Assembly (NCBI GenBank): GCA_037039925.1
Contig: JAXRKP010000920.1
Coordinates: forward strand, 132,398 to 196,397
Source of the DNA: Doris montereyensis
Taxonomy: Eukaryota; Mollusca; Gastropoda; Nudibranchia; Dorididae
Length of the DNA: 64,000 bases
Direction of reading: 5' to 3'
Made by a program: the position numbers and the translations under genes. Positions 35,401-44,640 of the stretch are shown one piece after another; position 1 is the stretch's first letter; the number at the start of each line of letters is the position of its first letter. Under the pieces are notes generated by a model that was given only the letters and a program-made list of their open reading frames with translations, was not told where the DNA came from and ran no database searches.

Positions 35401-35674
35401 AGAAGGTTACGCCGCTGCTAGAATCAGTACACTTTGAGCTTTGCGGCTCACTGACTCGTGCGGGAGGTCACGCAGTCATTCCATTGTTGGCCCAGTGAAA
35501 GAATGCAAAAACATGACGATAAGCGCACAAGAAAAAAAAACGTGTGTTCAAAGGAAACATGGCCTCATGCAAACTTACATGATTGTAAAATCGACTAGAG
35601 ACTTAGTTTTATTCGTTTATTTTCAGGAAAGAAGGACTTACTTCAAATGTTTCATCGTCGCTGAAACTAGCCAT
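26253..35674 (-). CDS. Chromodomain - acidic - RS-rich - single transmembrane protein (multi-exon gene)
   Basis: Proposed exons: 35,674-35,642, 31,502-31,356, about 31,110-30,896, 29,735-29,397, 28,436-28,224 and 26,433-26,253, giving roughly 370 residues. Exon 1 ends in phase 0 and exon 2 starts in phase 0, rebuilding the chromodomain start across a 4.1-kb intron. The RS exon ends with two bases of a codon completed by the first base of the membrane exon. The membrane exon likewise leaves GA, completed to GAT by the last exon. Order: chromodomain, acidic stretch, Arg/Ser stretch, helix ADYAVIALFIISLIAAIFMF, aromatic tail. Chromodomains bind methylated histone tails, and RS segments near a membrane anchor are known in the lamin B receptor. 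An inner nuclear membrane chromatin tether is my inference. The acidic exon and the RS exon need one or more base corrections to read through. Confidence 0.75.
26550..26671 (-). mobile_element. SINE S1 3' body fragment
   Basis: On the minus strand it reads AGATGATTATTGTCATC, TGTTTCGCTTCGCGCTATTG, then AAACAGGGATACGCTCC and TATGGGCC, the same 3' module as at 11,150-11,216 in single-copy form. It abuts dispersed repeat R3 copy 2. Confidence 0.7.
26672..26815 (+). repeat. Dispersed repeat R3, copy 2
   Basis: Direct repeat of 25,055-25,190, sharing AACATGCTGTAAATGTACAC and ACTGAAACTTGCTGTTT, with a few substitutions. It lies in the last intron of the chromodomain gene. Confidence 0.8.
27140..27250 (-). 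mobile_element. SINE S1 head fragment
   Basis: The minus strand has the tRNA-like order AGTGATTAGGCTGCCAGGC, ATCATGAGGTCCCGAG and box B GTTCGAATCC, then AACGTTGTGTTCC-like and CTTAACTGTACTTAACACG body sequence. It lies beside a + strand tail AATAAAGTTTTATTGAATTG (27,100-27,119) typical of another element's 3' end. Confidence 0.65.
28224..28436 (-). CDS. Exon with the transmembrane helix
   Basis: Flanked by acceptor CTTGTTTCCAGAG (exon starts 28,436 by phase; AG two bases earlier would break the frame) and donor GTAAGT at 28,223. One base completes the preceding codon, 70 codons follow, and two bases pass to the next exon. It encodes ESQSDRSLRYSTMEARKN, a charged helix with QRIHNEQRTIRDDDNKPR, then the membrane segment ADYAVIALFIISLIAAIFMF followed by LEKFM. 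Basic residues (KPRSAIWK) precede the helix, favouring an N-terminus on the cytoplasmic/nucleoplasmic side. Confidence 0.85.
28772..28925 (+). repeat. 45-bp tandem repeat in an intron
   Basis: About 3.3 units of CTATATAAAGGGCATGCCAT, then CATTGGACCGGGAAGAGCC and ACGGCC. Each unit carries a TATATAAAG core. It is located in the intron between the RS-rich and membrane exons. Confidence 0.8.
29090..29205 (-). mobile_element. SINE S2 head, reversed
   Basis: The minus strand reads GGACTCGGTAGTCCAGAGGC, a cloverleaf-like head, then GTGGGTTCGAGCCCCACC (box B) and AAAGGTTGAAAAAATTCTCG. It inserted in an intron opposite to the + copy at 11,804 and collinear with the gene. Confidence 0.8.
29397..29735 (-). 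CDS. Exon encoding the Arg/Ser-rich segment
   Basis: Acceptor CTTTTCTACAG precedes GGC at 29,735; donor GTAGGC follows 29,397. The first half reads GRSRRSSSKSRKSSRSRSRS, then HSRGRKASSTKAVRKSS. Near 29,620 the run of four C on this strand breaks the frame. With one base fewer, the sequence continues SKSRGRQTETVQKPLAKEE, then EIVQTRRSLGKRETKTETEV and a Ser/Thr-rich end EENNAKI. The 339-base length minus that extra base gives exactly the phase needed for the next exon. RS dipeptides are kinase targets and in nuclear-envelope proteins mediate chromatin or lamin contacts. Confidence 0.75.
29830..30240. other. GC-richer intronic island, unrecognised
   Basis: Base composition rises sharply against the AT-rich intron. 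It holds CGGTCTGGAAGCCCAGCCC and C-runs at 30,014-30,028. A 122-residue minus-strand frame exists (30,141-29,773), but it runs into the RS-side intron without splice signals and resembles nothing I know. It is probably an old repeat. Confidence 0.35.
30896..31110 (-). CDS. Probable acidic exon of the chromodomain gene
   Basis: An acceptor-like GGCTTACAG lies before 31,110 and a possible donor GTAGTG after 30,896. The sequence encodes in successive frames GDENLGDP, then ESDSKIECTSDLDVYRPNEG and HKDTESDKSSDEEEQDCGSV, then VSVTVTDDGDDVDRRA. At least two frame changes are needed, so borders and phase are uncertain. Acidity between the chromodomain and RS segment fits a disordered linker. Confidence is lower than for the neighbouring exons. 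Confidence 0.5.
31356..31502 (-). CDS. Exon encoding the chromodomain core
   Basis: Acceptor GTTTTAG precedes ATT at 31,502; donor GTAAAT follows 31,356. The length is 147 bases, 49 codons, phase 0 on both sides. It encodes IDSILEQRKRKGVQHYLVQW, KGGNSTWEPAERIAADCAV and AIETFLKKTT. This aligns with HP1/Polycomb-type chromodomains: IDSILEQR against VEKVLDKR, HYLVQWKG against EYFLKWKG, STWEP against NTWEP, and a C-terminal helix. The cage tryptophan is present. The usual third aromatic just after WKG is Gly and the loop is about three residues short, so methyl-lysine affinity may be altered. Confidence 0.9.
31800..31980. repeat. Dispersed repeat R1, copy 2
   Basis: Matches 3,500-3,690: TTTTACGTAAAATTGAATGC, GAAAACCATTAAG, GGGTGGGTTGACC and TTCGCCATAAAGACC. 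It has one copy of the GGTGGGTTGACC block rather than two. Confidence 0.6.
33588..33735 (+). repeat. Local 75-bp direct duplication
   Basis: CATTATCTTTGCCTTGGACAACTG...AGTAATGATGCTTACAGCTG at 33,588-33,640 recurs as CATTATCTTTCATTGGACAA...AGTAATGATGCTTACAGCTG at 33,675-33,722, with small indels. Confidence 0.7.
34890..35265. repeat. Cluster of AGATCT/TCTAGA hexamers
   Basis: Overlapping self-complementary hexamers (TCTAGATCTAGATCT and variants) occur in more than fifteen places, interspersed with other sequence rather than as one clean array. Smaller clusters lie at 54,715-54,800, 57,860-57,872 and 58,395-58,440. Confidence 0.75.
35642..35674 (-). CDS. First coding exon of the chromodomain gene
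   Basis: ATG at 35,674 in the context GCGAAACATGG starts MASFSDDETFE, then the donor GTAAGTCC. Joined to the exon at 31,502 it gives ETFE-IDSILE, placing Phe where HP1-type chromodomains have the first cage aromatic (Tyr/Phe) and completing the first beta strand. The match in phase and in domain boundary is the main reason for choosing this start. Acidic residues before the domain are typical of HP1-like proteins. Confidence 0.75.
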
Positions 35675-36223
35675 GTTTCGCTTTTTTTCTGCTTGCTTTG
35701 AACTCAAAAATAGGTCACTCCCATGATCCTTTGAGGACACAGGACGCTGAGAGCAACATCTTTTACTGCAAAATGATTATGACAAATTGGTCCAATTTTT
35801 TAAAGTCCATAGCGTTTTCTACATTTTCTTGTTCAAAATTGGATTTAAGTTTCATTATACCCCTTTTCTCGCTTCCATTTTTGTTTCTGTTTTGTTTTTA
35901 CTTGTGGAATCCAAAATGAAAAAACGTTTGGATTTTATTGTAGTAGAGTGTGTTCAAATAATAAGTGCATACAAGGGAGATAGTCCAATAATATTATTTT
36001 CATATATTTATGTCAATGTCATTTGTTACTTCCCATCGACCATTATTTTGGAATTGCTGATGATTCCAGCAAGCCCACCTCTGGAGGAAAAAACCAAAAA
36101 AAGCAACCTGTTTCATTCTCAAAGTGACACTGTCGTTGGGGTTTTAATGGACAGATAATTTTTAAAAAATTTTAATCAGATCAATAATACCGTTCTTTTG
36201 ATTTGCTTTGTTTTCATACTGAA

Positions 36224-36714
36224 CTGCTTTCTCTCCTCCTCCTCCTCTTCTTCTTCTTCTTCTTCTTTTTCTTCTTCTCCTTCTTCTTCTTCTTCTTCTT
36301 CTTCTTCTTCTTCTTCTTCTTCTTCTTCTTCTTCTTCTTCTTCTTCTTCTTCTTCTTCTTCTTCTTCTTCTTCTTCTTCTTCTTCTTCTTCTTCTTCTTC
36401 TTCTTCTTCTTCTTCTTTCTTCTTCTTTTCTTCTTCTTCTTCTTCTTCTTCTTCTTCTTCTTCTTCTTCTTCTTCTTCTTCTTCTTCTTCTTCTTCTTCT
36501 TCTTCTTCTTCTTCTTCTTCTTCTTCTTCTTCTTCTTCTTCTTCTTCTTCTTCTTCTTCTTCTTCTTCTTCTTCTTCTTCTTCTTCTTCTTCTTCTTCTT
36601 CTTCTTCTTCTTCTTCTTCTTCTTCTTCTTCTTCTTCTTCTTCTTCTTCTTCTTCTTCTTCTTCTTCTTTTTCTCTTCTTTTCTTCTTCTTCATTATGAT
36701 GTAATCTTCTTCTT
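36224..36714 (+). repeat. TTC/GAA trinucleotide microsatellite, about 490 bp
   Basis: Almost pure TTC on the + strand with few interruptions (36,269, 36,417-36,430, 36,668-36,692). All three frames give homopolymer peptides (Phe, Ser, Leu; Glu, Arg, Lys on the other strand), which are artefacts. It lies 550 bp upstream of the chromodomain gene start codon, with GAA on that gene's sense strand. Mirror-symmetric purine-pyrimidine runs can form triplex DNA. Confidence 0.95.
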
Positions 36715-36718
36715 CTTC

Positions 36719-37780
<1,062 letters not shown>

Positions 37781-38870
37781 TTATTGACTTGCTCCTCTCT
37801 TCTTGCTGTGTGCATCTGGTTGTGAGATATGTGTTTGAGAATTTTCCAGGATTAAGTTGATCATATTTATTTTCTGTTACCTGCAAATATTTTGTTGTCA
37901 TGCCATTGCAATGTATCAATAGTGGTACTCTGAAACAAAATTGAGAGGCAGCTTTAAAAGAAAAAGAAACAAACTTGAATTAGTTTTGATATCTTGATTC
38001 CCCACTTATATTTACTGTGAACTTTACTCATTAAAATTATTAAACCTCCCCAAATCTAGAGCCTTGGTCATTGGTCTATTTTACCTTCTATTTCGTGATC
38101 AGCAAGCATAAGACCCTGATTCCCTGTTTAATATTTCCCTCGTGCCTTTCCCCACCCCGCCCTGCAGTTAAAGAGCACTTACTTAGGCTATGGTCTAAAG
38201 AGTCAGAGTAAAGATTATCAGTCAATGTAACACGTAGTTTCATAGAAAAGTGGCTAACTCCTTTCCCTTCTATTTAATGTGGTCTTCTAGTTAATAAATA
38301 ATACATGTGTAAATAAATGTCTTTTAAAAAGTACCCAAATTGTCTGTGCAACTCTAAGAAACGCAAAGAAGTGTAGATCTATATTCAAATATTTATTGTA
38401 AACAAAGCGCTTATCGTAGAAGACACAAAAGCGTTTCACTATAGCCGGATCACTGGCAGCAATATTATTGTGACCATATATCAAAACAATAAAACATTGT
38501 GATCTTATAGTCATTCCCATGTTGATCAACATACTTTAACTGTTACTCAGCCTTCCCGCCATAAGTGAACCTTATAATAACTGTTTGCTATTGATGCCAT
38601 AACCACAGTCTGGAGTTCATTTCAAATAAACATTTTATCATCGTTAAAGTCACATTGATGGTGTATACATTACTTCAGTTGCTTTGTTTACATGTACTTG
38701 TCATTCCCTCCTGGTTAAGATGTGCCTAGGCCTATGTTATTATCAGTGATTTCTATTGAGAAGAGCGTCTTTATCTTGTTGCTCATTACCAAAATAAGGT
38801 TTGTATAATCTAAATGCTCGACCTTAATTATCTGGTCAATGAAGAAGTCATGTTTATTTCTTGGTTGTCC
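37781..38870. other. AT-rich stretch, no gene recognised
   Basis: No conserved protein block, RNA gene or repeat family match was noted. Confidence 0.35.
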
Positions 38871-38871
38871 A

Positions 38872-39325
38872 TGTGACAATGACAATGACAATGACAATGA
38901 TAGTGACAATGACAATGACAATGATAGTGACTATAATGACAATGACAATGACACTGACAATGACAATGACAATGACAATGACAATGACAATGACAATGAC
39001 AATGACAATGACAATGACAATGACAATAAAAATAACAATAACAATAACAATGACAATGACAATGACAATAACAATAACAATAACAGTAACAGTAACAGTA
39101 ACAGTAACAATAACAATAACAATAACAGTAACAGTAACAATAACAATAACAATAACAGTAACAATAACAATAACATTAAGTAACAATAAAATTAAGATAA
39201 CAATAACAATAACAATAACAGTAACAATAACAATAACAGTAACAATAACAATAACAATAACAGTAACAATAACAGTATCAGTAACAGTAACAGTAACACA
39301 GTAACAGTAACAATAACAATAACAA
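38872..39325 (+). repeat. GACAAT/AACAAT/AACAGT hexanucleotide microsatellite
   Basis: Starts as (ATGACA)n, changes near 39,025 to (ATAACA)n and later mixes in (GTAACA)n. The gradient suggests successive mutation and spread of unit variants. It directly abuts the family A LINE fragment at 39,333. Confidence 0.95.
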
Positions 39326-39332
39326 CACTTCA

Positions 39333-40787
39333 TGGACCAAACGAAGACGCCACCAAGGAGAGAAAAAAAGATATCTTCGAAAACGATTTATAAATAGCTG
39401 CAGAAAATCTCAAACCCAAACAGCAACTAATGGTTTTAGGAGATTTAAACCCAAGAGTAGGCAACCATGTAGAAATATCCAGGAGGAGTAATAGGTAAAG
39501 AAGAAGAGACAACAACATCTCCAAATGGAGAGAGACTAGTAGATTTTTGTCTTAGGAATAATATGAAAATGCCAACACCTTTTTCGTCGTCAAAAAAATA
39601 TCCCCAAATGTACATGGCTAAATGAAGACAGGTGTGAAAAGTCAATCATAGAGTACATAATAGTTAGCAATGGATGCAATAGTAAACAGAGGAGCAGACA
39701 TATTTAGTGATCATCTCCTAGTGATTGCCAAAATGAGATTACTGACTGAAGAAAACAAACAGAAAAGGAAAGAGAAGAAAGCTACTCTATGGTTGACTTT
39801 TCACACCTGTCTTCATTTACCCTTCCATATTGTGGATATCTTTATGAGGAAAAAAGGAGTTGGCTATTTTCATGTTATTCTTAAGATAAAAATCTATCAG
39901 TCTCTCTCCACTTGGAGAAGTTGTCTCTTCTTCTTTACCTATTACTACTGATATTTCTACCTTGTTGCCTACTCTTGGGTTAAAATCTCGTTAAACCATA
40001 TAGTTCCTGTTTGGGTTTGCAACTGTTTGTAAATCGTTTTCGAAGATATCTTTTTCTTCTTTTGGTAGCGTCTTCGTTTGGTCCATAAGCCATTATAATT
40101 TAATTCCTCTTCCTTTTTACTATTTACCTCTAATAGCCGTGGGCTTATATATTTCCAACTTTCTAATAACTTATCATGCCTTTTATGTATAAGAAGGCCT
40201 ACTCCTGCTCTAACTCTGTCTTTGACATCTACTGCTGAGAAGATTAAAGTATGGTTTTGGTCCTACATTTTCTATTCCTTGTCTTTTTGTTTGTTTGTTT
40301 CTGTAATGGCTACAATGTCTACTTTGTATTTTTCCACTTCTTCAGCTAATTCTAACTCTTTTCCATTTATTGCCCAAAATTCCATGTTAAAAAAATCACA
40401 GTCCGTGTTTGTTTCCATGCTTGTCTTCGAAATGTCAGCCGGATATATTGTATTCATTTTTCTTCGTCAGTTGATTTTGGATAAGCAAGCGATTGGCCCA
40501 CCGTACCCTAGGTAGATGATGGGGCTGCCACCTTGAGGACCCCTACCAGGCCTTGTTATTTTCTGTCAGGGTTAACTCCCTTAGCCTTTGGTCATCAGAC
40601 CAGCCTGTAAGGCAGCAGGTTATTATTTTCTGTCAGTGGGTTAACTCCCTTAGCCTTTGGTCACCAAGACCGCGTGCGAAGTAGAATGTTGTTTTCTGTT
40701 AGGATTAACTCCCTGCAAGGAAGCAGGAGATTCGTGGAGAGCGAGACTGCCTAATCCCCGTACAGGTGTTCACCTGTCCACTGCCCA
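39333..40787. mobile_element. Fold-back family A LINE (inverted, overlapping segments)
   Basis: 39,333-39,786 is + strand and matches 773-1,246 of the first copy: CATGGACCAAACGAAGACGC through GAAAGAGAAGAAAGCTACT. At 39,787 the orientation flips: 39,787-40,787 is minus strand and runs from the endonuclease (TATGGTTGACTTTTCACACC) back to the 5' monomers and the 5' edge. Both halves include the segment between GGACCAAACGAAGAC and GTGAAAAGTCAA, so an inverted repeat of about 300 bp is formed. No intact frame is present. Confidence 0.85.

Positions 40788-40881
<94 letters not shown>
40788..40881 (+). repeat. AAT microsatellite at the LINE 5' edge
   Basis: About 31 AAT units begin immediately after CACTGCCC, the 5' end of the reversed LINE half. 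Confidence 0.95.
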
Positions 40882-40883
<2 letters not shown>

Positions 40884-41157
40884 CAACTGACTATCTCAGA
40901 GTATTAATGTCCGTGTTCGAACTGTTAAATCAAGTTTTAAAGGGATGTGTTTAATTATGTATTTAAACCTTCAGTTTTTCTCATGAGTTTAATTTCTCTT
41001 GGCTCTTTGTTTCACTGCCTTACTGTACTAGGGTAAGAAGGCGTGCAGGTGACAATCAATGTCTGAATATAGCACAATACAACCATATTACATATGTTTG
41101 GATCTAGTAGTTGTTTAAATTGGATATTCTCCTTTCATATCATGTATGACTGAAAAC

Positions 41158-43020
41158 TCATCATCATCCTTTCATTTTCACCATATACCAGGATATAGGC
41201 CACGAACAACAGACTTCCACTTATTCTTATCTTAGATAAATCCCTCCACAAAAAAGACATCCTCTCCTCAAGTCATCTTCCACTAGCCTTCTCCAGGTAA
41301 ATCGTGGCCTGCCCTAATCCTCTGCCCCAGTGGATTCCACTGAAGGACATGTCTTATATTACTTCTATGGGGTTTTCTGAGGGTGTATCCTATCCACCTC
41401 CATCTCCGGTGTCCTATTTCTTCTGCCTTTGGTTTCTGTGCTGTATTTCCCCAGAGTGTTTCATTCTGAAATTTATCTGACCACTGAATCCGTAGTATTT
41501 TCCTACAGCAAATGTTGACAAAGTTCTGAAGTTTTCTGCTCAGGTCTTAGAGGAGCCCAAGTCTGTCAAATCGGAGTTTAAAAATTTCATCTTTATTTTA
41601 GGGGTGATGGTGCGATTTTTCCAGATCTTGTTTAAGTTTATGTATGTTGTTCTTGATTTTCGTATCCTTTTCTCGATATCTGCTGTTGTTCCCCTACGTT
41701 ATCTACACTGCCAAGATAGATAACGTTGTCCGCTGCTTCCAGAGGCTTACTGCCCATGGTGATTGGTTCAGAGCTTGCTATTTTCACTCTGGGTATATTT
41801 GATTTTTGGGATGTATTCTGAGGCCATTAGAATTGGATAATTTGAAAGACGTCATTTAACTCTGATCTGCTGGTGGTTGTGTGATAGTAGTGCCATGTCG
41901 TCTGCAAAGTCAAAATCATCTAGATGGGTCCATAGTGTCCACTGTATGCCATTTCTTCTCCATGCTGTTGATTCTTTCATAGGCCAGTTAATTGTCAGAA
42001 TAAAAAGGAATGGTGATAGAAGGTAAACCTTGTCTTACACCTGTTTTTATCTCAAAGCTGTCTGTAAGTTGTCCATCATGTAAAATCATGTGCCTTTGTA
42101 CACTTTTTGTTTGATAGGTTGACTATTTTCTGGGGCATACCATATTGCCTCATGATGTTCCATAAGGTGGCCTCATCAACACTGTCAAATGCCTTTTCAT
42201 AATCAACAAAGTTTATTATCAATGATGAGTTTCATGTAACACACTGTTCAATGATGATTCTTAAGGTTGCAATCTGATCTGTACAATAGCGGGTCTTTTT
42301 TTCCGAAAGCCTGCCTGCTGGTCTCTGAGGCGTTCATCTGTGACATCCTTGATTATTTCTGATAAAACTCTTTGTAAAACCCCTCACTTGGGATGGAGCG
42401 GCGAACTATTCCTCTGTAACTATTACAGTTGCTTGGATCCCATTTCTTTGGAAGTTCTACCAGATGTCCTTCTATCCAATCTTTTGAGAACTTCTCTTCA
42501 TTTCACACTGCGTTTTCAAACAATCAATGTAAAATATTGACTGTTGTAGGTATGTCTGTCTTCAATGCTTCTGGTGGTATAGAATATCAGCCTGCTGCCT
42601 TGTTTGAATGTAGTTTAACTATAGCGTTTACAATATCTTCTCGTGTTGGTGGTCCCACAGCTGATAGAGATCTCTTCTTGAAGGAATGATGTCAGGTGGG
42701 TTTTCAGGGGGTGGTCTGTTTAATAATAGATGTTCAAAATGCTCCATCATCTATTCTGTGCTTCTGTCAAAAAATGGTGTTGCCAATGATATCCTTCACT
42801 AGTGCAGAACTGTTGTTGGACGGCGTTTACCTACTAATAGTTTTGTTGTTTTGATATAATATCCTTGCGTGCCCACTTTGTGATGCCTCTTCCTTTTCTG
42901 CAAGTTCAAACACAACTTGTCCCTTTCCATCTCGATACTTTTCTGTACCTGGGTGGCTGACACGGCATATTCCTTTCTAACTTTTTTCTCTTTCAATCCT
43001 TGTACTGCCGCTGTTCAATG
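41158..43020 (-). mobile_element. Second LINE (RTE/BovB-like), broken, reversed
   Basis: Minus-strand reverse transcriptase blocks in shifting frames: INFVDYEKAFDSVDEATLWN (near 42,210), TGVRQG (near 42,040), DDFDFADDMAL (near 41,915). The C-terminal RRWRWIGYTLRKPH (near 41,390) is followed by RHVLQWNPLG and, in another frame, RPRFTWRRLVE, a tail I know from RTE/BovB-type elements. The 3' end carries GGATGATGATGA, a short repeat tail. Stops and frameshifts are frequent. The 5' boundary is uncertain. Confidence 0.85.
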
Positions 43021-43114
43021 CTTCCTTCTTCCTCAACATTGGACAGATATAAACTACAGCTAATATTATGATTAATGACACGCCCAACGATTTCTGTTCC
43101 GTGCATGTAATAAG

Positions 43115-43332
43115 AATAGATTTTTAAAAGTACAGAGTGCTGAGGTCTGAAAACGGGGCCTCCTTTTTATTGTCCGTCTCCGATGAGACTAGGTAGTAGA
43201 TCCACCTACACAGGCCAAGGAAGTAGATTTTACTCGAAAAAACATGAGAACATTTTTCAACCGTCGGCGGGGCTTGAACTCATGACCTGTGGGTGAAGAG
43301 GCGGACATCTTGCCTCTACTACTGAGTCCCCT
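43115..43332 (-). mobile_element. SINE S2, nearly complete, reversed
   Basis: The minus strand reads GGACTCAGTAGTAGAGGCAA, then GAGTTCAAGCCCCGCC (box B), GGTTGAAAAATGTTCTCATG, GAGTAAAATCTACTTCC, GGTGGATCTACTACCTAG and GGACAATAAAAAGGAGGCCC. It parallels 11,804-12,000 over the head and body. Confidence 0.8.
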
Positions 43333-43389
43333 TAACTATCAGATCTACCAAATATCGATTCTGTTTTCATATTGCTGTCTCCGCCGCAA

Positions 43390-43690
43390 AGAATGAACAT
43401 AATAAATAGAATGAATATAATGAACATAATGAACATAATGAACATAATGAACATATTGAACATAATAATGAACATAATGAACATAATGAATATGAACATA
43501 ATGAATATAATGAACACAATGAACATAATGAACATATTGAACATAATGAATATAATGAACACAATGAACATAATGAATATAATGAACATAGTAAACATAT
43601 TGAACATAATGAACATAATGATATAATGAAATGAACATAATAATGAACATAATGAATGAAAATAATGAATATAATGAACATAATGAACAA
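43390..43690 (+). repeat. AACATAATG-type 9-bp microsatellite
   Basis: Units ATGAACATA and ATGAATATA with occasional ATTGAACAT. Since nine is a multiple of three, long Met-Asn-Ile frames arise by chance. Confidence 0.9.
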
Positions 43691-44195
43691 TACATACATA
43701 CATACATACATGCATTAATACATACACACATACATACATACATACATGCATACATGCATACATCCATACATACATACATACATTAATACATTAATACATA
43801 AATAGATAGATAGATACATACATACATACATACATACATACATACATACATGCATACATACGTACATACATACATACATACATACATACATACATGCATA
43901 AATACATAAATACATACATACATGCATACATACTTACATACATACATACATACATACATAATACATACATACATACATACATTACATACATACACACATA
44001 CATACATACATACATACATACATACATACTATACATACATACATGAATACATACATACATACATACATACATACATACATACATACATACATACATACAT
44101 TACATACATACATACATACATGCATACATACATACATATCTATGCATACATACATACATGTATACATATATACATACATACATACATGAATATAC
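43691..44195 (+). repeat. ATAC tetranucleotide microsatellite, about 500 bp
   Basis: (CATA)n with scattered GCATA, TTAATA and ATAGATAG variants. It ends at ATATACCTACA, where LINE sequence starts. Confidence 0.95.
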
Positions 44196-44640
44196 CTACA
44201 TTTTTTTCTTCATTTGTGAGGATGCCTTATCGATTGAATCCATACATGTGATAAACAAAAGATGACTTGAGTAATCACCCTGTCTTACTCTATTTTAACA
44301 TCAAATTCTTTAGATACATTTTCAGCTACTCTCACTGCACATGTTAGTTTATTATAAAAAAAAACTTGTAATGGCTTCTTTTTAAAATTTGCTCTACATT
44401 GTGTTCTTTTAAAGAAGGCTTTAGTTCGTACCTTTTCACAGTGTCAAATGCCTTTTCTAAGTCAATAAAACACATGTGCAAGTCAATGTTTCTCTCAGGA
44501 AGTTTTCTTTTATTTATCTGATTGTAAATGTGTGGTCTTGTAAACTTCTTCCTTGTCTAAATCCGCTCTTATGTTCTTCAATCTGATCTCCTCTTTTCCT
44601 TAGTCTCATTTCAAAAATTATATCATACACTTTTCCTGGT
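44196..44640 (-). mobile_element. Family A LINE reverse transcriptase fragment
   Basis: The minus strand starts at AGCATACCAGGAAAAGTG (44,640, within the SVPGK block) and runs through FRQGRS-, DLEKAF- and GVRQG-equivalents to AAAAATGTAGGTATA at the microsatellite. 5'-truncated; the 3' end is lost into the ATAC array. Confidence 0.85.

Larger units (their letters stand above)
31503..35641 (-). other. Intron 1 of the chromodomain gene
   Basis: Bounded by donor GTAAGT (35,641) and acceptor GTTTTAG (31,503). It contains dispersed repeat R1 copy 2, a 75-bp local duplication (33,588-33,735), poly-C runs (33,045-33,059, 34,182-34,198, 34,306-34,314) and an AGATCT-rich block (34,890-35,265). A strong donor-like GGTAAGTACTG on this strand near 31,665 could belong to an unfound alternative exon. 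Confidence 0.6.

Noticed and set aside
41158..43020. Host gene resembling a vertebrate craniofacial-development-type protein
   Set aside because: That similarity class is BovB/RTE retrotransposon sequence. FADD, DYEKAFDSV and RRWRWIG blocks identify a LINE.
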